Of a stretch of 64,000 nucleotides of DNA, positions 59,075-64,000 are shown one piece after another. The notes beneath the pieces are model-generated. The model made no database searches. It worked only from the letters and a program-made list of their open reading frames with translations, and was not told where the DNA came from. Numbering within the stretch: position 1 is the first letter of the stretch; the number at the start of each line of letters is the position of its first letter. Source of the stretch: Halocatena pleomorpha (GTDB lineage: Archaea; Halobacteriota; Halobacteria; Halobacteriales; Haloarculaceae); assembly GCF_003862495.1 (NCBI RefSeq), contig NZ_RRCH01000003.1:1-64000 (forward strand), written 5' to 3'. Position numbers and translations under genes: made by a program.

Positions 59075-60280
59075 TCAAAATGTCGTTAGCTCGCCAGCAA
59101 TGACCCGTTCGGTCAGTTCCGTGACGTTCGCCAACTCTTCATCGATGATCGCGGTGATGTCCGCTTCGATTTCATCCAACGACACGTCCGATTCGGTGAT
59201 GACTGCTCCACCAGCAACGTGAGGGTGATCGATCGGCTGGCCGATCTGTGAGAGCAACCGGATACGGATCTCACGGATCCCCTCGACTTCCGTCACGACT
59301 CGGTTGGCGATCTCCGTCGAAAGGAGATTATAGATCTTCCCAATGTGGTTGACGGGGTTTTTGCCACTAGTCGCTTCCATGCTCATCGATCGGTTCGGCG
59401 TGATCAATCCGTTGGCGCGGTTCCCTCGACCGACTGATCCGTCGTCGCCCTGTTCTGCGCTCGTACCGGTCGTTGTGAGATAAATCGCGCCCGCGTCGTA
59501 GTCATCAGCGGTGTTGACGTGAACCGTCACCGACCGATCGGTGAGCTCCCGCGCCAACTCGTGGACGTACTCGCGCATCTCTCGGACCGATGCCCGGTAG
59601 GCCGCCATGTCTTCAACGTGGGCGTCAACCATCGCTGCTGCCACTGTGACATCGATCTGCTCCCCTTCGCGTTTTCCCATCACCTTAATGTCGGTGCCGA
59701 CTTCGGGATGATCGCTCGCGTACTCAGTGTTCAGGCGGCGTTCAGTCGACTTGACGATGCGCTCGGTCTCGGTGAGTGGCGCGTGCCCGACGCCGAAACT
59801 CGTGTCGTTCGCCATCGGGATCTGCCGACCCGACTCTCCGAACACTTCTCGGAGGTCACCGCTGCCCTCTCCGAGTTCCACGTCGACAACGATGTCGCTT
59901 CCAAGATCCAATTCCGGAATCTGGTTTCCGAGATATTCCCGTGCGGCTGTCAACGCGATCGTTTCCGTCGGAATCGTCGTTCCCTCATACTCCCGCGTCG
60001 CCCGGCCTACGATGAGAAGACGAATCGGAGTGGTCACTTCACCACCACCGAACGCCGGTGCCGTAGAGCCGGCTATGAGTTGGGTTTCGTCGGTGTTGTA
60101 ATGCAACACTGTCCCGACGCGATCGAGATACTCCCGCGCGAGCGCTTCGGAAACGTGCTCTGCAACCCCATCGCAAATCGAATCTGGATGTCCAACCCCT
60201 TTCCGCTCGACGATTTCGACGGCTTGGTCCTCGACAGCCAGCCGTCGCATCGGCTCGACCTGAATGTTCCGGCTGCTCAT
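59075..60280 (-). CDS. mat: S-adenosylmethionine synthetase, archaeal type
   Basis: A 401-residue methionine adenosyltransferase making SAM from methionine and ATP. It begins [18 protein letters not shown], and [20 protein letters not shown] is the archaeal motif carrying the catalytic histidine. [34 protein letters not shown] and [20 protein letters not shown] are further conserved parts. Archaeal enzymes have only distant similarity to the bacterial MetK. Length is standard. Confidence 0.95.
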   Translation of the reverse strand: MSSRNIQVEPMRRLAVEDQAVEIVERKGVGHPDSICDGVAEHVSEALAREYLDRVGTVLHYNTDETQLIAGSTAPAFGGGEVTTPIRLLIVGRATREYEGTTIPTETIALTAAREYLGNQIPELDLGSDIVVDVELGEGSGDLREVFGESGRQIPMANDTSFGVGHAPLTETERIVKSTERRLNTEYASDHPEVGTDIKVMGKREGEQIDVTVAAAMVDAHVEDMAAYRASVREMREYVHELARELTDRSVTVHVNTADDYDAGAIYLTTTGTSAEQGDDGSVGRGNRANGLITPNRSMSMEATSGKNPVNHIGKIYNLLSTEIANRVVTEVEGIREIRIRLLSQIGQPIDHPHVAGGAVITESDVSLDEIEADITAIIDEELANVTELTERVIAGELTTF

Positions 60281-60343
60281 TTTTGTGCTGTTGGCTCGGA
60301 TTCGTTCTATAACTTACGGAAACCTTCGAAGCTGATTTGATTA

Positions 60344-60904
60344 CTATTGGTTATTCAGAAGCAAACCGAGGTAAGACGTTCTGATTCCCTTCTCCGGGTC
60401 AAACCCAAACTCGCGAAGAAGCGAGAACGCTCTGTCGCGCGCGGCTTCGATCGCCTCGGTAGTCGCGTCGGGTTCGAGTTCGGTTTCGACCTCAACGAAC
60501 GTTCCGAGATCGGTGACGACATCGAGCGTAACGGTGTAGGCGTCGATGGCGTACCGATCGCGCGTCTTTTCGACGGTTGCAACGGGGGCAAATCCAAGGT
60601 TTTCGAGGATGTCTGCGAGTTGTTCGTGACTCGCCACCCCTGTTTCGATCTCCGCGCGCGTTTTTGATTCGTCGTCGATACGGGGTCCTTTGTAGGTGAG
60701 ACGCGTCGTGGTTCCGGTTTCTCTGTCGAGCGTACGCTCGGTTCTGATACGAAGCGCCTCGTCAGTCGCCGCAAACTCCCGATGAGGAGCGTCGTAGTAG
60801 GTGTCGGTCTGTTTGACTGTCCCCGTGTGCGTGGCGTCGGAGTTTGCTAATCGGGACTGTGCTCGGTCGTGAGACGCTTTTACCTTCACTTCGACTTCGT
60901 ACAT
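60344..60904 (-). CDS. cyaB: CYTH-domain protein (class IV adenylate cyclase / triphosphatase-like)
   Basis: A 186-residue CYTH tunnel-fold protein. It opens YEVEVKVKASHDRA, with the ExExK signature. KQTDTYYDAP, ALRIRTERTLDRETGT and TRLTYKGPRIDDESKTRAEIE supply the basic and acidic tunnel residues. TFVEVETELEPDATT and LREFGFDPEKGIRTSYLGLLL end it. Archaeal members are called CyaB by homology; some act on triphosphates rather than making cAMP. The frame is open far upstream, but start 60904 gives the family N-terminus. It is divergent from the FKBP gene. Confidence 0.9.
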   Translation of the reverse strand: MYEVEVKVKASHDRAQSRLANSDATHTGTVKQTDTYYDAPHREFAATDEALRIRTERTLDRETGTTTRLTYKGPRIDDESKTRAEIETGVASHEQLADILENLGFAPVATVEKTRDRYAIDAYTVTLDVVTDLGTFVEVETELEPDATTEAIEAARDRAFSLLREFGFDPEKGIRTSYLGLLLNNQ

Positions 60905-61012
60905 GGTACTGTCAATTGCGTGCGGAAACGCTTTCGCTGTGGGCGTGGCAGTTGCGCACACGCTGTCAATGGAAACGTGACGGTTAAGGGCGTATCGGAA
61001 GACGTATTCGAT

Positions 61013-61987
61013 ATGACTGGCGAACCAGAAGAGACGAACGCTGGATCTGATGCCGAGAACGAAGCAGAGGCGCCGGAAACGACCGAACAGAACGAGTCGG
61101 GACTCCAAGAGGACGATTTCGTCCGTCTCGCGTACACCGCTCGCACGGTTGAGGACGGAACGTTGGTCGATACGACCGATGAAGAGGTTGCACAAGAGGA
61201 AGGGGTCGGAGAGGAGGAGACCTTTGAGCCGCGCGTCATCGTGCTCGGCTCCGAACACATCTTCCCGGGCGTCGAAGAGGACATCATCGGCAAAGAAGTC
61301 GGTGACGGCGGTTCGGTTGCCATTCCCGCTGAGGAAGCATTCGGGGAGTACGACCAAGAGGAAGTGCGCACTGTGAGCACGGAGAAAATTCCCGAAGACG
61401 ACCGTTATCCTGGCGCGCAGGTACAGATCGACCAACAACAGGGTTACCTCGAAACCATCATCGGCGGCCGCGCCCGCGTCGATTTCAATCATCCGCTCGC
61501 TGGCGAGGACATCGAGTACGAGTATGAGATCGTCGAACTAGTCGAAGACGATCTCGAACGCGCCGAGGGTCTCATGGGCATGTTCTTCGATATCGATCTC
61601 GACATGGAGATCCAAACCGACGAAGTCGAAGAACAACAGCCGGTCGAAAGCGAAGACGAAGACGAAGAGGCCGAACCCGAGATGGAAACGGTAACCGTTG
61701 AGAAGGAGTCGCTGTACATCGAATCCACCCCACAACTGGCGATGAACCAGCAGTGGATGTTCCAGAAACAGCAGATCGCCCAGCAGCTCATCGGTCAGAC
61801 CGGGATCGACCGCGTCGTTGTTCAGGAGATCATCGACGACAGCCCGATGGGCGGAATGGGCATGCCCGGCATGATGGGCGGTGCTGGCGGCGGCGACATT
61901 GAGGAAGCACTCGATGATGTCGATGTTGACGCCGACGAAATCGTTGAGGAGATCGAGGGCGAAGAGCTGGACGAATCTGCCGAGTAA
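61013..61987 (+). CDS. FKBP-type peptidyl-prolyl isomerase (SlyD-like)
   Basis: A 324-residue folding helper. The N-terminal 35 residues are acidic and disordered. The FKBP domain with inserted chaperone flap spans about 35-190 (DDFVRLAYTARTVEDGTLVDT; GSEHIFPGVEEDIIGKEVGD; IPAEEAFGEYD; GQ-like QQGYLETIIGG; VDFNHPLAGEDI). A further acidic C-terminal region carries a methionine/glycine-rich stretch (PMGGMGMPGMMGG) and ends in Glu/Asp. Start ATG 61013 is chosen because upstream codons read promoter DNA. Such long SlyD proteins are typical of haloarchaea. Confidence 0.92.
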   Translation: MTGEPEETNAGSDAENEAEAPETTEQNESGLQEDDFVRLAYTARTVEDGTLVDTTDEEVAQEEGVGEEETFEPRVIVLGSEHIFPGVEEDIIGKEVGDGGSVAIPAEEAFGEYDQEEVRTVSTEKIPEDDRYPGAQVQIDQQQGYLETIIGGRARVDFNHPLAGEDIEYEYEIVELVEDDLERAEGLMGMFFDIDLDMEIQTDEVEEQQPVESEDEDEEAEPEMETVTVEKESLYIESTPQLAMNQQWMFQKQQIAQQLIGQTGIDRVVVQEIIDDSPMGGMGMPGMMGGAGGGDIEEALDDVDVDADEIVEEIEGEELDESAE

Positions 61988-62085
61988 TCCGAGCGATTCC
62001 CGGGACGAATTGCGTATTGCTCGATGACGTATCCGCTCATGGATCGGAACATAACACGTTTGCCCTCGGAGGCTATAACCCAGCC

Positions 62086-62592
62086 ATGAAGCGGATCATC
62101 GCCCTGCTGTTGCTCATCCCGCTTGCGGACATCGTCCTTCTCGTGGGAGTGGCAGAATTCATCGGGCCGGCTGCGACGGTTTTACTAGTTGTACTGACAG
62201 CACTCATCGGGATGTTGCTCGTTCGGGCAGAGGGACGCCACGCCATCCGGCGGATCAACACCAAACTGTCCAGCGGTGAGATACCCGATTCCGAACTCGT
62301 CGATGGTGCGTTACTCATCGCTGCAGGGGCCTTCTTCCTCACGCCCGGCCTAGTTACTGATTTGTGTGGGTTGCTTCTCGTCATTCCCCCGACGCGGTAT
62401 CCGGTCAGACTATTGTTAAAGAAGTACGTCATTACGCCGTATCTCGACGGCAAAAGCGACGAGTTCATCACCGGAACGGTGTACACCGGCGGCTTTCCGA
62501 ACGCCGACACTAACACTAACGAGCAAACCACCACGACGTACAACCTCGGTGAGGACGAGTACAGCATCGACGGCGATAGCAAGAAAGACTGA
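62086..62592 (+). CDS. fxsA: FxsA family membrane protein
   Basis: A 168-residue protein with three or four TM helices at residues 1-25 (MKRIIALLLLIPLADIVLLV), 28-48 and 75-100 (GALLIAAGAFFLTPGLVTDL). The sequences AEGRHAIRRINTKLSSGEIPDSELVDG and FLTPGLVTDLCGLLLVIPPTR are FxsA hallmarks. In E. coli FxsA interferes with phage T7 exclusion by F plasmid PifA; its native role is unknown. Start 62086 is fixed by the family N-terminus. Confidence 0.9.
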   Translation: MKRIIALLLLIPLADIVLLVGVAEFIGPAATVLLVVLTALIGMLLVRAEGRHAIRRINTKLSSGEIPDSELVDGALLIAAGAFFLTPGLVTDLCGLLLVIPPTRYPVRLLLKKYVITPYLDGKSDEFITGTVYTGGFPNADTNTNEQTTTTYNLGEDEYSIDGDSKKD

Positions 62593-62715
62593 ACGGACGT
62601 AGCGGTCGTCCCGTTACCGTTACCTGGGTCGTTTCCGATGAGCAAGCGACCCTCCCCGGAATTTGTTTTGATAAGGTTTAAACCGCACAGGGCAGTACGG
62701 TTGAATGCGTTCACG

Positions 62716-62789
62716 GGGCCGATAGCTCAGTTAGGTTGAGCGCTCGGCTGATAACCGGGAGGTCCACGGTTCAAATCCGTGTCGGCCCA
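62716..62789 (+). tRNA. tRNA-Ile (anticodon GAT)
   Basis: The acceptor stem GGGCCGA/TCGGCCC is closed with discriminator A at 62789. The D arm starts GCTCAG. The anticodon stem CTCGG/CCGGG encloses CTGATAA, giving GAT. The T arm is CACGGTTCAAATCCGTG. No intron or encoded CCA. The 3' end, with 7 bp beyond it, is copied exactly at 62912-62940, and a degraded 3' half lies at 63841. Confidence 0.96.
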
Positions 62790-62796
62790 TGTTTTT
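62768..62796 (+). repeat. 29-bp direct repeat, copy 1 (3' end of tRNA-Ile)
   Basis: This segment begins in the T arm (GGTTCAAATCCGTG) and runs through the acceptor 3' strand into CATGTTTTT. It is identical over 29 bp to 62912-62940. Such tRNA 3' repeats are the usual attB-derived scars of tRNA-targeting integrases. Confidence 0.85.
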
Positions 62797-62911
62797 ACGA
62801 CTCATCAGCGTTTGCTTCGCTCCGCTCGTTTTTATGCGCTCATTGTTGGAGCACGCGGATTTGAATGACGGCAGTCGCAGCGCGAACGAATGTGAGTGAC
62901 CGTCTGCAGGT

Positions 62912-62940
62912 GGTTCAAATCCGTGTCGGCCCATGTTTTT
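62912..62940 (+). repeat. 29-bp direct repeat, copy 2 (tRNA-Ile 3' end)
   Basis: An exact copy of 62768-62796, 144 bp downstream and in the same orientation. It lacks the rest of the tRNA, so it is a likely att scar that starts the accessory region to its right. Confidence 0.85.
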
Positions 62941-63037
62941 GCTAGACAGTTTTCATTTGACGCAGGCCACTACAGCGTACCCAACCATGCAAGCGATGGT
63001 GAGTATGGCTGCTATGGTCCGCTTGACCTGCGTTGAC

Positions 63038-63084
63038 GAGATGCTTCACATCTCATTCACACACCAGAAATCTCTGATTTCTGG
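63038..63084. repeat. Two adjacent perfect hairpins
   Basis: GAGATG-CTTCA-CATCTC (63038-63054) and CCAGAAATC-TCT-GATTTCTGG (63064-63084) are separated by 9 bp. The second stem is 9 bp with a 3-nt loop. They may be a decayed transposon end or a terminator-like structure behind the minus-strand small membrane gene, whose stop is 63 bp away. Confidence 0.5.
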
Positions 63085-63147
63085 GGACGCCTGAACTCGC
63101 AGGTATACGCTCGTAACCTGTATCACCACGAGCACGAACGGTCGCAT

Positions 63148-63366
63148 TTAATCCCCATCAGCTGTTTGACCCGAAAGGATAGCGTCCTTCGCCGCGCAGT
63201 GATATCTGAATGATATGACTCCCAGTATGATATAGAAGCCAATGATAGAAGCAAAAGAGAGGGCAAAATACGTCTTCTGTTGTAAATCAACCCACACAAT
63301 GGTAAGGAACAAACCCACAAGGAGTGTAAGCATCATTGGGTGTCCGGGGTCAAATTCATCAAACAT
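63148..63366 (-). CDS. Small membrane protein, paralogue A of a divergent pair
   Basis: A 72-residue protein with two TM helices: LTLLVGLFLTIVWVDL near residues 13-28 and FASIIGFYIILGVISF near 38-53, then a basic-acidic tail. It opens MFDEFDPGHPMML. It aligns end to end with the divergent neighbour (MFEEVNPRLPLMI...), sharing the MF[DE]E-x-[DN]P start, a GLF-[LI]-x-I helix, a [SA]xIGF helix and an R/H-Y tail. TTTATATT on the minus strand lies about 25 bp upstream, fitting a leaderless mRNA. Function unknown; it lies in a tRNA-bounded mini-island. Confidence 0.6.
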   Translation of the reverse strand: MFDEFDPGHPMMLTLLVGLFLTIVWVDLQQKTYFALSFASIIGFYIILGVISFRYHCAAKDAILSGQTADGD

Positions 63367-63383
63367 AATCTGTTTTTGGGTAT

Positions 63384-63401
63384 GGAATATAAAAGTATTC
63401 C
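63384..63401. promoter_or_regulatory. Palindromic TATA region between the divergent small membrane genes
   Basis: GGAATA-TAAAAG-TATTCC is a perfect 6-bp inverted repeat around an AT core. On the minus strand it contains the TATA box of the gene starting at 63366. It could be a repressor site. Confidence 0.5.
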
Positions 63402-63415
63402 GTAACTATCCACAA

Positions 63416-63425
63416 CTATTTATAC
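63416..63425 (+). promoter_or_regulatory. TATA-like box for the plus-strand small membrane gene
   Basis: CTATTTATAC lies 22-31 bp before the ATG at 63447, supporting that start over the ATG at 63435. Confidence 0.45.
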
Positions 63426-63446
63426 ATCCTATTCATGTTCCTAATC

Positions 63447-63644
63447 ATGTTCGAAGAAGTAAACCCAAGGCTCCCGCTAATGATTACTATCCTCACTGGA
63501 CTATTCATATCCATCACAATTGGAGAACTGGGCGTCAAGAATTTAGGGACGACCAAATGGATTTCGGCGATCGGCTTCCTTGTTGTTTTGACAGTTTTGG
63601 CACATCGGTATTCTCTTCAAGCACGGGAAGAATTGAGAAAATAA
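63447..63644 (+). CDS. Small membrane protein, paralogue B of a divergent pair
   Basis: A 65-residue protein with two TM helices near residues 11-26 (MITILTGLFISITIGE) and 40-55 (ISAIGFLVVLTVLAHR), and a charged tail ending REELRK. Start 63447 (MFEEVNPRLP) aligns with paralogue A and fits the TATA box. The two genes are divergent, 80 bp apart. No family is recognised. The size and pairing recall small membrane toxins, holins or stress peptides, but this is speculation. Confidence 0.6.
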   Translation: MFEEVNPRLPLMITILTGLFISITIGELGVKNLGTTKWISAIGFLVVLTVLAHRYSLQAREELRK

Positions 63645-64000
63645 ATCACTGAACGATTCAACCATAGCATTCCGCTGCCCGTCCTCCAATTGGGTGGCTT
63701 TGACTGTTTTTCAAAATGTATTACTACGTTTACCGGCTTGCGAGATACGCGCTGTTACATGTCTCTCGCCAGCTGCGGTGAGAGGTTTGAGTCCTTCTGC
63801 TGTAGCTCTCCAAAGCGTCCGGATTCGAGGAATAGAGGTTCTAATAACTGGGACGTCCACGATTCAAATCTGGACACGCATGAGCGAACGAAGTGAGCGA
63901 AGAGTGGAACCGGAGCAACCCATACGAACACCAAGCATAGCGGTGTAAACGGCGGGCAGGCTGCCATTTTTGCTTCACGTTCACTCCTCATCGACGATGT
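63645..64000. other. Right-end region without a clear gene
   Basis: No convincing coding frame is present in the last ~355 bp. The region contains the degraded tRNA-Ile half at 63839-63884. To its right, the direct-repeat-like GAGCGAACGAAGTGAGCGAA (63882-63901) resembles short sequences near other haloarchaeal tRNA ends. Confidence 0.45.
63839..63884 (+). repeat. Degenerate copy of the tRNA-Ile 3' half
   Basis: CTAATAACTGGGACGTCCAC and ATTCAAATCTGG align with CTGATAACCGGGAGGTCCAC and GTTCAAATCCGT of tRNA-Ile (62748-62780), matching about 27 of 33 positions, from the anticodon loop to the T arm. The T stem is broken and the 5' half absent. It is a decayed att-like copy, probably from an older integration. 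Confidence 0.6.

Larger units (their letters stand above)
62790..63147. other. Repeat-bounded stretch with hairpins, no gene
   Basis: The first part (62797-62911) lies between the two 29-bp repeats and shows no coding frame. To the right are two perfect hairpins: GAGATG/CATCTC (63038-63054) and CCAGAAATC/GATTTCTGG (63064-63084). Their closeness resembles the ends of IS200/IS605-type elements or a transcript end, but no transposase is present. Confidence 0.45.

Noticed and set aside
60344-61492. Long version of the CYTH frame
   Set aside because: The extension is antisense to the FKBP gene; the ExExK motif fixes the start at 60904.
63694-63948. Frames of 68-84 codons on both strands at the right edge
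   Set aside because: They read through the degenerate tRNA-Ile half and lack any protein-like feature.
1-64000. CRISPR arrays, rRNA genes, complete insertion sequences, replication origin
   Set aside because: No regularly spaced repeats, no rRNA cores, no transposase or integrase frame, and no Orc1/Cdc6 gene with origin repeats were found in the window.

Overview
The window is chromosomal DNA of a halophilic archaeon (class Halobacteria). The proteins are strongly acidic. Many genes are archaeal or haloarchaeal hallmarks: PAN proteasome ATPase, RFC large subunit, Rpb4/RpoF, ribosomal protein L21e, aEF-1beta, archaeal-type S-adenosylmethionine synthetase, DGGGP synthase, gamma-glutamylcysteine ligase, an HTH-10 (Bat-type) regulator and the haloarchaeal families DUF5798, DUF5804 and DUF5816. 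TATA boxes repeatedly lie about 25 bp before the start codon, as expected for leaderless transcripts. By eye the base composition is moderate for a haloarchaeon; I did not compute it and cannot name the genus.

Layout. 0-10 kb: end of gcvT, an ABC-2 exporter pair, a GNAT acetyltransferase, a VapBC pair running into rfcL, heme A synthase, a malic enzyme-phosphotransacetylase fusion and PAN. A strongly structured, gene-free stretch follows (9.72-10.02 kb) that looks like a non-coding RNA. 10-17 kb: a FilR1-like regulator, a PRC-barrel protein, an RCK-DHH protein, tRNA-Lys, guaB, a lipoprotein and uridine kinase. 17-21 kb is accessory: an exported GH16 glucanase, a decayed repressor fragment, an HTH/nucleotidyltransferase gene pair with a palindrome around its TATA box, and tRNA-Arg with a partial copy of its 3' end. 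21-25 kb: DGGGP synthase and small haloarchaeal proteins, including a Tat-exported protein with three internal repeats. 25-31.4 kb: a complex I block (nuoJ1-J2-K-L-M-N) without the nuoA-I genes.

31-48.7 kb is mostly housekeeping: a second RCK-DHH protein, CBS-ParB protein, Gfo/Idh/MocA oxidoreductase, class V aminotransferase, PQQ-propeller protein, TyrRS, a two-gene MetE-like methionine synthase, the translation/transcription cluster L21e-RpoF-DUF655-KsgA-HemK-type methyltransferase, a Pit transporter, aEF-1beta with a 58-residue zinc micro-protein, and a thiolase/HMG-CoA-synthase-like pair. 48.7-56.5 kb: a 10-TM metal exporter with a palindromic operator, an orphan HsdR-N nuclease, tRNA-Leu, a mini TFB-like protein, coaD, a broken sodium:solute symporter, and a Bat-type regulator divergent from an SDR dehydrogenase. 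56-62.6 kb: gshA, an alpha/beta hydrolase, DUF5804, SAM synthetase, a CYTH phosphatase, SlyD-type FKBP and FxsA.

The right end (62.7-64 kb) is a small accessory island. tRNA-Ile is followed 144 bp downstream by an exact 29-bp copy of its 3' end, and about 1.1 kb downstream by a degenerate copy of its 3' half. Between the last two lie two divergently transcribed, mutually homologous small membrane-protein genes that share a compact promoter region. This and the HTH/nucleotidyltransferase cassette are the best candidates for undescribed systems. No integrase, CRISPR array, rRNA operon or complete insertion sequence was seen.
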